Notes: generated by a model from the sequence alone, not told the origin. A stretch of 64,000 bases of DNA from Rhodospirillaceae bacterium (GCA_002716125.1 PAZH01000031.1:1-64000); one strand, 5' to 3'. Shown: positions 16,216-24,908, counted from the first letter of the stretch. Program-made: numbers and translations.

Positions 16216-17106
16216 TCAGCGCACCAAATACCAGGGATGCGGTAGGCCGGGCGTCTTTACCTGCAACGTGTAGACCGACGTGACGGCACAAACGAACAAT
16301 GTCGTAAGGTCTTTGCCGCCAAAAGCGAAGTTCACCGCCATTTCCGGCAGTCGAATAATGCCGATATGCGTCCCGTCCGGCTCATGCACCCAAATACCGC
16401 CGGGACCCGTGCAAAAAACGCGGCCTTCTTGGTCGACTTTCATACCGTCGGGAATGCCCGGTTCGGCACCACTCAAATCGGCAAAGATACGCCGATTGCT
16501 CGTACGACCTTCCGTATCGATATCAACCGCGTGGATGTACTGAGTCGAGCGCGTATTCGCGACATAGAGCGTGCGTTCGTCCGGTGACAACGCGAGGCCG
16601 TTCGGATACTCGCATGTGAAGACAGCTTTGATGTCCTCGCCGTTCGATGAAACCCGATAGACGCGCGCGCCGGCATAGACGCCGTCTTCGCCATCGGTCC
16701 CGGGCTGTTCACGGCGGTCGAAAGGAATTCGCATCGACGGATCCGTAAAGTAGAGACTGCCGTCCGAATGACAGATGATATCGTTCGGCCGGTTGAAGCG
16801 GCGTCCTTCGAACCGATCGACGAGCACCGAAACGGTACCGTCATGCTCTGCCCGCGAAATGCGGTTGCCTTCACCCTCGCACTGAACGAGCCGACCCTCG
16901 AGGTCGAACGTCATCCCATTTCCACCCTCGGTCTTGCGAATCAGTTCCGGTGCTTCGCCCAGGACCATCCGATACATCGCGCCCGGCCGGATATCGTTAA
17001 AATACCAGACATCATCCGGGTGCCAGACCGGACCTTCGGTAAAGACAAATCCGGTCGCTTGGCGGACGGGCTCCGTTGTTGCAAGAATCTGAGAGATTGC
17101 ATTCAT
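16216..17106 (-). CDS. SMP-30/gluconolactonase/LRE family lactonase
   Basis: A 296-residue six-bladed beta-propeller of the SMP-30 family. Typical blade motifs are EGPVWHPDDVWYFNDI (with the metal-binding Glu), NRPNDIICHSDGSLYFTDP (Asn and Asp ligands), YPNGLALSPDERTLYVANT and IPDGMKVDQEGRVFCTG. These supply the E-N-N-D-type divalent metal site used to hydrolyse lactones. It lies first in a two-gene minus-strand operon with the atypical alpha/beta-hydrolase, two bases apart, and diverges from a TauD-type oxygenase 120 bases away. The sugar or other lactone substrate is not evident from the sequence. Confidence 0.94.
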   Translation of the reverse strand: MNAISQILATTEPVRQATGFVFTEGPVWHPDDVWYFNDIRPGAMYRMVLGEAPELIRKTEGGNGMTFDLEGRLVQCEGEGNRISRAEHDGTVSVLVDRFEGRRFNRPNDIICHSDGSLYFTDPSMRIPFDRREQPGTDGEDGVYAGARVYRVSSNGEDIKAVFTCEYPNGLALSPDERTLYVANTRSTQYIHAVDIDTEGRTSNRRIFADLSGAEPGIPDGMKVDQEGRVFCTGPGGIWVHEPDGTHIGIIRLPEMAVNFAFGGKDLTTLFVCAVTSVYTLQVKTPGLPHPWYLVR

Positions 17107-17225
17107 CGAGCTACTTCCTCATGCGGCAATTCGGCAACTTCCGAAAATGGAAGGTAGATTGAATTCACCCGAGGTCAGCTTTACCTCTATCCGCATGATG
17201 TGGGTTTGCACGAAGGTTCAGAACG

Positions 17226-18068
17226 GTGGAAATTCGAAAAGCAACGAATATGACGGGCGCTGAAATTCTAGGCGTCGACGTCGCCACGGGACTAGATGCG
17301 GAAAAAGCCGAAGCCATCCGTACGGCGTTAGACGAACACGGTGTTATCGTTTTGCGGAATCAGAACGTGACGCCGGAGCAACAAGTCGAGTTCACCCATC
17401 TATTCGGCGAACCCGATATCAACTTCAACGCCTTGCGGTTCGGCATCGACGGCAGCCCCGAGATTTACATCATCTCGAATATCAACAAGGACGGGAAACC
17501 GATCGGCACACGCCGGGCCGGCGAGACCTGGCATACGGATATGAGTTACGCGCGGGAGCCGGCGGCGGCGACCATGCTTTACGCGGTCGAGGTTCCGACC
17601 TTGCACGGCTTACCGCTTGGCGACACAGCTTTCGCAAACGCTGCTGCAGCGTGGGACGCTTTGCCGACCGAGTTAAGAGAAGCTGTCACAGGATTACGGG
17701 GGATTTTCGACTTCCGTGGCCGCAAGCGGAACTCGCCGGTGAGGGCGGAAGATATCGCGAAGTACCCGCCGGTCGAGCATCCGATCGTCCGTAGCCATCC
17801 GCGAACGGGACGCAAGAGTCTGTATATCGTGCGGGACGACTGCACTTCGATTGTCGGGAAAGACGCACAGGAAAGTGCGGCGCTGATCGAAGCCTTGGCA
17901 GATCACATCGTCAAACCGGAATTCATTTATCAACACAAATGGCAGATCGGCGATATCGTCGTTTGGGACAACTGCACGGTGCAACATCGGGCAATCCTGG
18001 ATTATGAACTGCCGCATCGTCGGCTTATGTGGCGCACGACCGTCAAGGGCGACGCGCCGCGTCTCTAA
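17226..18068 (+). CDS. TauD/TfdA family Fe(II)/2-oxoglutarate dioxygenase
   Basis: A 280-residue oxygenase starting with GTG at 17226, supported by GAAGG eight bases upstream and by the family-typical opening MEIRKATNMTGAEILGVDV; the ATG at 17250 would remove the first strand. Iron ligands are H103 and D105 (TWHTDMSY) and the distal His in VQHRAILD; the C-terminal arginines RRLMWRTTVKG bind 2-oxoglutarate. TauD/TfdA enzymes cleave sulfonates, aryloxyacetates, taurine or related ethers. A SAM methyltransferase gene begins 16 bases downstream and is probably cotranscribed. Divergent from the SMP-30 gene; inverted TCATGCGG (17119-17126) and CCGCATGA (17191-17198) lie between them. Confidence 0.94.
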   Translation: MEIRKATNMTGAEILGVDVATGLDAEKAEAIRTALDEHGVIVLRNQNVTPEQQVEFTHLFGEPDINFNALRFGIDGSPEIYIISNINKDGKPIGTRRAGETWHTDMSYAREPAAATMLYAVEVPTLHGLPLGDTAFANAAAAWDALPTELREAVTGLRGIFDFRGRKRNSPVRAEDIAKYPPVEHPIVRSHPRTGRKSLYIVRDDCTSIVGKDAQESAALIEALADHIVKPEFIYQHKWQIGDIVVWDNCTVQHRAILDYELPHRRLMWRTTVKGDAPRL

Positions 18069-18084
18069 ATTAGAGAGGTTGATC

Positions 18085-18735
18085 TTGCCGAGTTCAAAAG
18101 AGAACGACGACACATTCACTTCGCTTGCCGAAGGATCGACCGATAGTGCCGCCGTAAAGGAATATTACGATGATTGGGCCAAGGACTATGACCAGACGCT
18201 GGACGACTGGGAATACCGGACGCCGGCCGATGCGGCGGCGCTCATTTGCCCGCAATTGTCTACCGGTAACCGCATCCTCGACGTTGGCTGCGGCACCGGC
18301 TTGTTCGCAGCAGAGGTCCGCCAACGCATCGAAGCGGAAATCCACGGCGTCGACATCTCCGACGCGTCGCTCGCAATTGCGGAAAAGCGCGGATGTTATC
18401 GCGGTTTGACGCAGCACGATTTACAGAACTTGCCGCTCCCCTTCGAAGACAATTCGTTCGATGGAATCGGATGTGTCGGCGTCCTGACTTATATCGAAGA
18501 CATCGGCGGCTTGATGAAGGATTTTTGCCGCATTGTTAGAAGCGGCGGCCACATTGTCTTTACGCAGCGGGATGACCGTTGGGCGGAAAAAGAATTCGAC
18601 GCGCATATCGCACAATTGGAATCCGAGGACATTTGGACACCGCTACATATCAGCGAACCGAAACCGTATCTCCCGAAGAACAAGGATTTCGCGGACGAGA
18701 TTAAGGTGATCCACGTGCTTTGCCGCGTTCGATAA
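18085..18735 (+). CDS. Class I SAM-dependent methyltransferase (TTG start)
   Basis: The best start is TTG at 18085, because AGAGAGG lies six bases upstream; there is no ATG in a suitable place, and earlier in-frame starts fall inside the TauD gene. This gives 216 residues. Motif I, ILDVGCGTGLFA, is at residues 64-75; the acidic residue after strand 2 is in IHGVDISDASL, and the post-core motif is DGIGCVGVLTYIED. The fold is Methyltransf_11/25-like, and substrates of such enzymes are small molecules. The N-terminal YYDDWAKDYDQTLDDW is typical for Williams-Beuren-type family members. Probable partner of the upstream TauD oxygenase. Convergent with an acyl-CoA dehydrogenase. Confidence 0.92.
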   Translation: MPSSKENDDTFTSLAEGSTDSAAVKEYYDDWAKDYDQTLDDWEYRTPADAAALICPQLSTGNRILDVGCGTGLFAAEVRQRIEAEIHGVDISDASLAIAEKRGCYRGLTQHDLQNLPLPFEDNSFDGIGCVGVLTYIEDIGGLMKDFCRIVRSGGHIVFTQRDDRWAEKEFDAHIAQLESEDIWTPLHISEPKPYLPKNKDFADEIKVIHVLCRVR

Positions 18736-18743
18736 AGCCGCTC

Positions 18744-19943
18744 TTACAAGCCCAGGATCGCCTTGGCGACAATATTACGCTGAACCTCCGATGAGCCGCC
18801 CGCAATCGTTTTCATTCGGTTGCTCAGATACATCGGCACGAAGGTAATGCCCTCTCTGGGACCGATTGGCGGTTGATTGGCACCAATCTCCAGCGCTTCC
18901 GGCTGATTCGGCACGGCATAATAACCCAGAGCTTCTACACCGAGCATATCCGCCCGTTGGAGCAGTTCGGTCCCTTGCACGCGGACCAGCGAAGAGACCG
19001 TTCCCGGAGACTCCCCCGCGCTTAACTTGGCGAGCACCCGTTGCTCCGATGCTTCAAGTACGGCCGTCTCGATTTTCAACTGCGCGAGCTTGCGTCGGAA
19101 ATCCGCATCGCGTTCGAGTGTCGCCCCTGCCATCGGCGTCACACCCGCGAGCGCCTCCACCCGGTCGAGCGTACGTCTGATCTCGACCGATGCCATCGCG
19201 AACCTCTCAAATTCGAGTAGATACTTGGCGACGGACCAACCGTCGTTCTCTTCACCCACGCGGTTTGATTTCGGGATCCGTACGTCTTCGAAGAAAACCT
19301 GATTGAGTTCGTGTACGCCAGCGATGTTGATGATGGGCCGCACCGTGATCCCCGGCGACTTCATATCAATCAGCAGGAAAGTAATACCTTCCTGCTTCTT
19401 GCCGTCTTTGCGTGTCCGCACCAACGCAAACATCATATCGGCGTGCTGCGCACAGCTGGTCCAAATCTTGGTGCCGTTGACGACGTAATCGTCCCCGTCG
19501 CTCGCCGCGAACGTGCTGAGAGAGGCCGAATCGGAGCCCGCGCCCGGCTCCGAATATCCCTGACACCAAAAATCTTCACCGCTTAAAATGCGGGGCAAAT
19601 AGTGGGACTTCTGTTCGGGTGTTCCGTAGCCGATCAGCATCGGACCACACATACGCAAGCTCATCGGCAACAATGCGGGCGCGCCCGCTCTGACGCACTC
19701 TTGCGCGAAGATATACCGCTGTACCAAAGACCAATCCGTGCCGCCGTACTCGACCGGCCATTCCGGTGCCGCCCAACCCTTCTTGTGAAGAATGCGTTGC
19801 CACGCCATCGAGGTTTCGACATCCTGCCACAGGCTGGTTCGTTTATCGGCTCCTTCGCGTAGTTCCGGCGTCAGGCTCTCTTCCAAGAACAAGACGATTT
19901 CGGCCCGGAAAGCCTCGTCTTCTGGCGACAGCTTCAGTTCCAT
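18744..19943 (-). CDS. Acyl-CoA dehydrogenase
   Basis: A complete 399-residue FAD enzyme from the ATG at 19943, which has GAGG seven bases upstream; the ATG at 19958 is also in frame. The order is N-terminal helical domain (about 1-115), beta domain (QGYSEPGAGSDSASL, WTSCAQHADMMF) and C-terminal helical domain ending AGGSSEVQRNIVAKAILGL. It belongs to the group of large acyl-CoA dehydrogenases seen in steroid and branched-acid degradation clusters. It dehydrogenates a CoA ester and reduces ETF. It resembles the truncated copy at 1-401. It is on the opposite strand to the methyltransferase and downstream of the membrane protein, 51 bases apart. Confidence 0.95.
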   Translation of the reverse strand: MELKLSPEDEAFRAEIVLFLEESLTPELREGADKRTSLWQDVETSMAWQRILHKKGWAAPEWPVEYGGTDWSLVQRYIFAQECVRAGAPALLPMSLRMCGPMLIGYGTPEQKSHYLPRILSGEDFWCQGYSEPGAGSDSASLSTFAASDGDDYVVNGTKIWTSCAQHADMMFALVRTRKDGKKQEGITFLLIDMKSPGITVRPIINIAGVHELNQVFFEDVRIPKSNRVGEENDGWSVAKYLLEFERFAMASVEIRRTLDRVEALAGVTPMAGATLERDADFRRKLAQLKIETAVLEASEQRVLAKLSAGESPGTVSSLVRVQGTELLQRADMLGVEALGYYAVPNQPEALEIGANQPPIGPREGITFVPMYLSNRMKTIAGGSSEVQRNIVAKAILGL

Positions 19944-19994
19944 TTTCAAACCTCGCATTCGGTTCGGCGAGAAACGTCATCCCTTGCAAATGAC

Positions 19995-20606
19995 CTAATC
20001 CGCTTCCGAGCCGAGGCGATGTCCAGAGCAGCGCGCCGTCAAGTAGAGGCTTGCGGAGACCGCAGGTCCGATACCGAATGCGAAGACAACCGTCCCAACG
20101 CCAACCGTGCCGCCCAACAACCAACCGCAGATGACGGCACTCAATTCGATAAAGGTTCGTACCCACGAAATCGGCTGGCCCGTGCAACGTTGCAGACCGG
20201 TCATAAGGCCGTCGCGCGGTCCCGGACCCAAATTCGCAACGAGATAGATTCCGCTGCCGATCCCCACCGTCAGCGTCCCCATGACCGCCAAGGCGAACTG
20301 CCCGACATACCCTTCCGGCGCGGGGATAAAGGGCAATACGAATTCGATCGTCGCCGCGATGATCACGACATTCGACAATGTACCGATGCCGGGCTTCTGT
20401 CGGAGCGGTATCCACAGCGACAAGATCGCCACGCTGACCCAGAATGTTGCGGCGCCAATACCCATGCCCGTTGTTACGGACACCCCTTGCGCCAAAACCG
20501 TCCAAGGCGATACGCCGATACCGGCCCCGATCAACATCGTTTCGCCGACGCCAAAGAGAAACAAACCAATAAAGAGCCAGAAGATCGCGATGGGCGGCGG
20601 ACGCAT
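19995..20606 (-). CDS. YczE/YyaS/YitT family membrane protein
   Basis: From the ATG at 20606, with AAGGA ten bases upstream, the product has 203 residues; an ATG at 20669 has no ribosome-binding site. About five to six hydrophobic segments are visible: IAIFWLFIGLFLFGVG, AATFWVSVAILSLWI, NVVIIAATIEFVLPFI, ALAVMGTLTVGIGSGIYLVA and two C-terminal ones. The signature GIGVSPWTVLAQGVS, with a second related GPGPRDGLMTGL, is characteristic of the YczE-like group. Function in the family is unclear; in Bacillus the related YczE affects lipopeptide synthesis. It is upstream of the acyl-CoA dehydrogenase on the same strand. Confidence 0.87.
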   Translation of the reverse strand: MRPPPIAIFWLFIGLFLFGVGETMLIGAGIGVSPWTVLAQGVSVTTGMGIGAATFWVSVAILSLWIPLRQKPGIGTLSNVVIIAATIEFVLPFIPAPEGYVGQFALAVMGTLTVGIGSGIYLVANLGPGPRDGLMTGLQRCTGQPISWVRTFIELSAVICGWLLGGTVGVGTVVFAFGIGPAVSASLYLTARCSGHRLGSEAD

Positions 20607-20771
20607 GTTGAAAGCGTCCTTCGAGCTCCACCCGACGATCGGCACGGCCTTAATTTTGAAAATGCGCATGCGGCGGTGTAGGGCGCGACGCGGCCGATTG
20701 CAATGTTGAAGATCGCGGCAGATACCGTATCTTTCGACTTTCCATTCTTACCAAACGCGGAAAGCACGTTC

Positions 20772-21575
20772 ATGCCGATTGCGAATGTCGAAGGCGGCGA
20801 TATCCACTACACCCAGACCGGAGACGGTCCGCCCATGACGATGCTGCTGCCGCAAAGCAGCGGGCCTGTCGGTGTCACACCCTTCCTGGATCGTCTCCGC
20901 CAGCAATTTTCCGTCATTGGTTACGATCAGCGCGGGACCGGGAAAAGCGCGCCGGTCCCTTCCCCTGAAGCCATGAGCATGATGGGCCGAGCCGGGGAAG
21001 TGCACGGATTGCTCGATGCGCTCGACATCGACCGATCCTGGCTATGCTGTCATTCGACCGGCTGCGGGATCGGTTTTGCGGCCGCGGCCGCGCAATCGAA
21101 GCGCATCATCGGCCTCATTTTCGTATCGCCCTGGAGTTTCGGCGATGCACATTTGACCACGATGCAAAACTTGCGCGTCGCCGCCGCCCGCGGCCTCGAT
21201 CCGTACCGCTACGCTTGGTTCAATGCGAGCCTGCTTTTCCCGCCCGATTACCGTCGTGAACACCACACCGGTTTTGAAGCAATGGCGCAGAGCGCGCGTT
21301 CGACGCCGCAAGACGCGGATGCCATCGAAGACCGACTTCAGGCGATCCTCGCCTTCGATGCCCGCCCGACGGCACGAAGCATCGAATGCCCGACACTTAT
21401 TTGCGCCGCGGAAGACGATCAGCTCATGCCTGTCTGGTTTGCCCGTGAATTGGCCGGTCTGATGCCAACCGCCCAACTCCTCTCACTTCCAGGTGGTGGC
21501 CATATGCTACCGGAGACACGCGGCGAACCGATCGCTCAAGCGATCATCGAGTTCGCGGCCGCGCACACAGATTAA
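20772..21575 (+). CDS. Alpha/beta-hydrolase
   Basis: The ATG at 20772 gives 267 residues and has GGAAAG seven bases upstream; an in-frame ATG at 20703 has no such signal. The triad is complete: Ser95 in the elbow CHSTG (the first Gly of GxSxG is Cys93), Asp in AAEDDQLMPV and His in GGGHMLPE. The oxyanion region is MLLPQSSGPVG and the following YDQRGTGKSAP is standard. It belongs to the general hydrolase group of the PcaD/proline iminopeptidase type; substrate unknown. A possible weak promoter (TTGAAG, 16 bases, TATCTT) lies at 20706-20733. The next gene on the strand starts 36 bases downstream. Confidence 0.92.
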   Translation: MPIANVEGGDIHYTQTGDGPPMTMLLPQSSGPVGVTPFLDRLRQQFSVIGYDQRGTGKSAPVPSPEAMSMMGRAGEVHGLLDALDIDRSWLCCHSTGCGIGFAAAAAQSKRIIGLIFVSPWSFGDAHLTTMQNLRVAAARGLDPYRYAWFNASLLFPPDYRREHHTGFEAMAQSARSTPQDADAIEDRLQAILAFDARPTARSIECPTLICAAEDDQLMPVWFARELAGLMPTAQLLSLPGGGHMLPETRGEPIAQAIIEFAAAHTD

Positions 21576-21611
21576 CAGAAATTTTGTCATGGCGGTGGTA
21601 TACTTACCTTC

Positions 21612-22145
21612 ATGGGACATGAGACCGCGACGCGAGATGATTACCTGCCGGAAGCAGACGCGCTGGAACAAAGCACCGACTTTCGGTTCCTCTACGATTA
21701 TCTCGTAGATCAAGTGACGCCAGGATGTCTTCCCGGACGTCAACACATCGAACCGGCGGATTTGACGAAGGTTCTGACGGCGATAAATCTCGTCGACTAT
21801 TCTCCCGAAGAAGACGGATTTCGCCTTCGCTACCGTCTTGTCGGTTCCTTGCAGACCCACTTTTTCTCAAATGACAAGAATGTAACCGGGCAGTACCTCG
21901 ACGAATTCTGGGAACTGAACCCGCACCTGAAACCGATGATCCTGGACGACTATTTGAGAGCCATTCGCCGGCGCGGGCCGTCGATCGGTATCTATGAACG
22001 CCCAAACGAGGATTTTCCCTTTCTTGGTTATGCTCGCATGGTATTTCCGCTCGCTGGAGACGGCCGCGAGATCGACATGTTCATCGTGCTGCACGCCTAC
22101 CGAGACCCAAGGACAAATGAATTTTCCAGCCGGATTAGTGCCTAA
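21612..22145 (+). CDS. PAS_5-domain protein
   Basis: A 177-residue protein consisting mostly of one PAS-like domain of the PAS_5 type, common as single-domain proteins in Rhodospirillales. The recognisable pattern is LPGRQHIEPADLTKVLTAINLVDY, followed by FRLRYRLVGSLQTHFF and NVTGQYLDEFW, then a strand MVFPLAGDGREIDMFIVLHAY. No output domain, transmembrane segment or cofactor-binding residue set is evident. Such proteins are thought to sense small ligands or redox state, but none has a clear partner here. The ATG has a nearby purine stretch only. Convergent with the VOC gene, 20 bases between stops. Confidence 0.85.
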   Translation: MGHETATRDDYLPEADALEQSTDFRFLYDYLVDQVTPGCLPGRQHIEPADLTKVLTAINLVDYSPEEDGFRLRYRLVGSLQTHFFSNDKNVTGQYLDEFWELNPHLKPMILDDYLRAIRRRGPSIGIYERPNEDFPFLGYARMVFPLAGDGREIDMFIVLHAYRDPRTNEFSSRISA

Positions 22146-22165
22146 CCGGGCTTACGCCGTCAATT

Positions 22166-22558
22166 TTACGTCGTCTCAGTATGGCAAACGGCTTCAATGC
22201 GATTCCCGCTCGGATCGATCAAGAACGCGGCATAATAGGTCGCGTGATAATGGGGCCGAAATCCAGGCGGTCCGTCGTCCTTACCGCCGTTCTCGCAACC
22301 AATACGCCAAAATGCGTCGACCGCGGCGCGGGACTCCGCTTTAAAACACCAATGACGCTGATAAGCGCCGTCCGGCGGGTCGGCCAATAGAATCGAAAGA
22401 TAACACCGCTCGGGATGATCCGCGTCCGCCCGCTCGCCATAGCCGATGCAATCGTCAAACCGGTTGACCTTCGGCACGCCAAGCGCCGCCATGACGGCGT
22501 CGTAGAACCTTTCGCTCGTTTCCATATCGGAAACGGAAATCGAGACATGGTCGAGCAT
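22166..22558 (-). CDS. VOC family (glyoxalase/bleomycin-resistance fold) protein
   Basis: A 130-residue single vicinal-oxygen-chelate domain made of two beta-alpha-beta-beta-beta units: MLDHVSISVSDMETSERFYDAVMAALG begins the first, with His4 as the likely first metal ligand; HWCFKAESRAAVDAFW begins the second; IDPSGNRIEAVCH near the end supplies the usual C-terminal Glu ligand. Members bind a divalent metal and catalyse isomerisation, epimerisation, ring cleavage or sequester drugs. This one resembles the LinC-like glyoxalase group; function cannot be assigned. It stands downstream of the receiver gene on the same strand, 32 bases apart. Confidence 0.92.
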   Translation of the reverse strand: MLDHVSISVSDMETSERFYDAVMAALGVPKVNRFDDCIGYGERADADHPERCYLSILLADPPDGAYQRHWCFKAESRAAVDAFWRIGCENGGKDDGPPGFRPHYHATYYAAFLIDPSGNRIEAVCHTETT

Positions 22559-22590
22559 CTCAAAAAACCGTGCGGTAAAATACGAAGTCG

Positions 22591-22980
22591 CTAATCGCCG
22601 AGGTTTGACTCGACGGCTTCGCGTAACTCTTCGACATCGATGATCGGCTTCGTCAGATACGCAGCGAAGCCCGCTTCCTCGCCCTTTTGCCGGCCTTCGT
22701 CAGTATCCAATGCCGTCAGGGCAATGACCGTGAGATTGGCTGTTTCTGCATCCTTACGGATGAGCTGGACAGCCTCGAAACCGGTCATATCCGGCAGACC
22801 GATATCCATGATCACCAAATCGGGTAAGAGCTTGCGCATTGCTAAAATGGCGCCGGCACCGGTCGTCGCTTCCAAGACCGTGTGGCCCCAATCCAACACG
22901 TAAGCCTTTATGTAATCCAGGACGTCCTCATCGTCCTCAACAATCAATATTATCGCTATCGTCCTCTCCCCAGACGCCAT
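22591..22980 (-). CDS. Single-domain response regulator (receiver only)
   Basis: A 129-residue CheY-like receiver with no output domain. The acidic pocket is E15-D16-D17 (IVEDDED), the phosphoacceptor is D59 (VIMDIGLPD), the switch Thr is in VIALTALD and the conserved Lys in YLTKPI. It would be phosphorylated by a histidine kinase that is not in the window and act by protein contact. Its ATG is one base beyond the stop of the upstream subtilase gene, so translation of the two is probably coupled. This link between a secreted protease and a stand-alone receiver is unusual. Confidence 0.94.
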   Translation of the reverse strand: MASGERTIAIILIVEDDEDVLDYIKAYVLDWGHTVLEATTGAGAILAMRKLLPDLVIMDIGLPDMTGFEAVQLIRKDAETANLTVIALTALDTDEGRQKGEEAGFAAYLTKPIIDVEELREAVESNLGD

Positions 22981-22981
22981 A

Positions 22982-24220
22982 TTAGCACGGCGGGCGCGCT
23001 CTCACGACTCCATATCCGTAGACAGGGTCGTGCCCTTTCCGACCCAAATCCAACGCATAACGACGAAGCTTCCCGCGCAAGAGATCCGGGTCAGGTGGAT
23101 TTCCGCTTTGAATCAGGATCGCCGCCAAACCCGTAATAAACGGTGTCGAATACGACGTGCCGCTGCGTTTCGCGAAACCCTTACAGCGCGTTAAAACCAA
23201 ATCGACACCCGGCGCTGCGAAGTCGAGAAACTCGCCGTGACTCGCTTTATGAAAAACCTGCCATTTCCGATCGATCGCCGTGACAGAGATCACCTGACGG
23301 TAACCGGCCGGATAAGGCGTCTTCGCGCGCGGTCCTTTATTGCTCGCAGACGCCACCAATACCTGACCGTTCTTTACGACCTGCTGCAGGATCTTCTGCA
23401 TTACCTTGTTGTTGGCCGTCACAAGGCTGACGTTGACGACGGCTACGCGTTGCTTTGCCATCCAATTCAACGCTTTGAAGAATGCCAGCAGGCTGCCCTT
23501 TCGGCTGCCATCCGGCATCCGCCGAAAAATGCCGCCCGCATAAAGCGTGGCTCCCGGCAATAAACCGCCCGGATGCTTCCGATACGGTTTTCCGACCAAA
23601 ATACTCGCGATACTTGTCGAATGGTCCATCACCGCCGGCAAACCGTCGCGAATGAAGGCTTTGGTGTAGACGCGCTGACCTTTCAGCAAAGGGTGCGTCA
23701 CATCCGGCAATCCGTCCACCATGCCCAGGCGCAATTTAGCCCCGCAGGTCAACGGGACTTTGCCCCAGCCGATCATTTTCTTCGAGTAGTCGGACTGCGG
23801 CGACGTCCCGGCCCCGGAAGGATTGAGGCGGTGATTCTTATCGATTGTCGCGCGGGGAAACCGCTGGCGTAAAAGCCCGATAGCGGCGTCCAATTCCATA
23901 CCGCGCGGCGTCCGGAGAACCAATAAATTCGATTGCAAAGAGTCGAGTTCGACCTCTTCCAACAACGTAAATCCAAGAGAGCGTACTTGCGCCGAAAGAC
24001 GCCGGGCGCGCGAAATAATCAATATCTGGTTCGGTTCGACCTCATTGCCGTCCCGCTGCAGTCCCCCCGTAGGGCTGTTGCGACCGGTGCCCTTCTTTGT
24101 CCCTTTGCCCGATCTTTTCAACGGGTCGACTTTTTCGACCCCGATCGGATTGCCCTTCGAATCGTATTTAAGAATCTTGATATCGGCCGCGCGCGCCGAA
24201 GCGGTCATAACCAAGAGCAA
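22982..24220 (-). CDS. Subtilisin-like S8 serine peptidase, signal peptide interrupted by a stop codon
   Basis: A 412-residue frame from TTG at 24220. The peptidase domain (about residues 160-412) has Asp169 (GMVDG), His200 (DHSTSIAS), Asn293 in SASNKGP and Ser356 in GTSYSTP, so the catalytic set is complete. A propeptide-like region precedes it. The N-terminus read from TTG is too short and uncharged for a good signal peptide. Reading upstream in the same frame gives an ATG at 24262 and MYRLF, then a TAA at 24247-24245, then YSLVIVLPLLLVMTASARA. Without that TAA it would be a textbook signal peptide ending ASARA. The gene may be newly inactivated, or the stop is a sequencing error. The receiver gene follows one base later. 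Confidence 0.87.
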   Translation of the reverse strand: MLLVMTASARAADIKILKYDSKGNPIGVEKVDPLKRSGKGTKKGTGRNSPTGGLQRDGNEVEPNQILIISRARRLSAQVRSLGFTLLEEVELDSLQSNLLVLRTPRGMELDAAIGLLRQRFPRATIDKNHRLNPSGAGTSPQSDYSKKMIGWGKVPLTCGAKLRLGMVDGLPDVTHPLLKGQRVYTKAFIRDGLPAVMDHSTSIASILVGKPYRKHPGGLLPGATLYAGGIFRRMPDGSRKGSLLAFFKALNWMAKQRVAVVNVSLVTANNKVMQKILQQVVKNGQVLVASASNKGPRAKTPYPAGYRQVISVTAIDRKWQVFHKASHGEFLDFAAPGVDLVLTRCKGFAKRSGTSYSTPFITGLAAILIQSGNPPDPDLLRGKLRRYALDLGRKGHDPVYGYGVVRARPPC

Positions 24221-24441
24221 CGGCAGAACGATTACGAGCGAATATTAAAACAGTCTATACATTTAAAAAACTTATCCCAATTTTTTGAATAACATTGAGA
24301 CAATTCCCCCCCTTAATTAAAGTAATTATTCAATATTATAAAAATAAAGTGAATAATAAATATACACCCCCATGAAAAACACCTGAGCATATTTAGTCGA
24401 CAAACTTAATCGGAGATCGTTTACTAATAATTAACTTGGCG

Positions 24442-24897
24442 ATGACCGAGTTCACAAAGTCAAAGAGAATGATGCACTACTCCGGACAATGCGTTTGCGG
24501 CACAATAAGCTTTTCGACGCGGACAGAGCCGCTTCGGATCACCATCTGTCACTGCGCATGGTGCCAGCGCAGAACCGGATCTGCCTTTGGCGTCGAGGTC
24601 GTGTTCAACGAAAACGATATCGTCTTCGCCGGCGACACGCCGCAAATTTACCGTCATGTTTCGGATGAATCCGCGCGATGGCTGGACAGTCGTTTCTGCC
24701 CGAAATGCGGCGCCAATCTCGGCTTTACCTTAGAGGCCGTGCCGGGCATTCAAACGCTGCCCGCGGGCGCGTTTGACGGCTCCGGCCAATTTACTGCGAA
24801 GAACTATCAGACACGGCATGTTTATATCCGCTCTCGACGCGACTGGGCCGATTTGTCTTCTGACGTCGAAGTGTTCGAAGCGCACTTTAGATCGTAA
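24442..24897 (+). CDS. GFA family (CENP-V/formaldehyde-activating-like) zinc protein
   Basis: A 151-residue protein from the ATG at 24442; ATGs at 24469/24472 and a TTG at 24436 are alternatives and none has a strong ribosome-binding site. The zinc-binding cysteine pattern of the Gfa/CENP-V fold is complete: CVCG at the start, CHCAWCQRRTGSAFG, and SRFCPKCGANLGF. Named for glutathione-dependent formaldehyde activation, but most family members have no proven activity. The 180 bases before it (24263-24441) are very AT-rich, unlike the surrounding DNA, and contain no gene I can support. Convergent with the DHA2 exporter. Confidence 0.9.
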   Translation: MTEFTKSKRMMHYSGQCVCGTISFSTRTEPLRITICHCAWCQRRTGSAFGVEVVFNENDIVFAGDTPQIYRHVSDESARWLDSRFCPKCGANLGFTLEAVPGIQTLPAGAFDGSGQFTAKNYQTRHVYIRSRRDWADLSSDVEVFEAHFRS

Positions 24898-24908
24898 AGG
24901 CAGCGCTT

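Noticed and set aside
20706-20733. Possible promoter TTGAAG-16-TATCTT for the hydrolase at 20772
   Set aside because: Only eight of twelve consensus bases match; too weak to list as a feature on its own.
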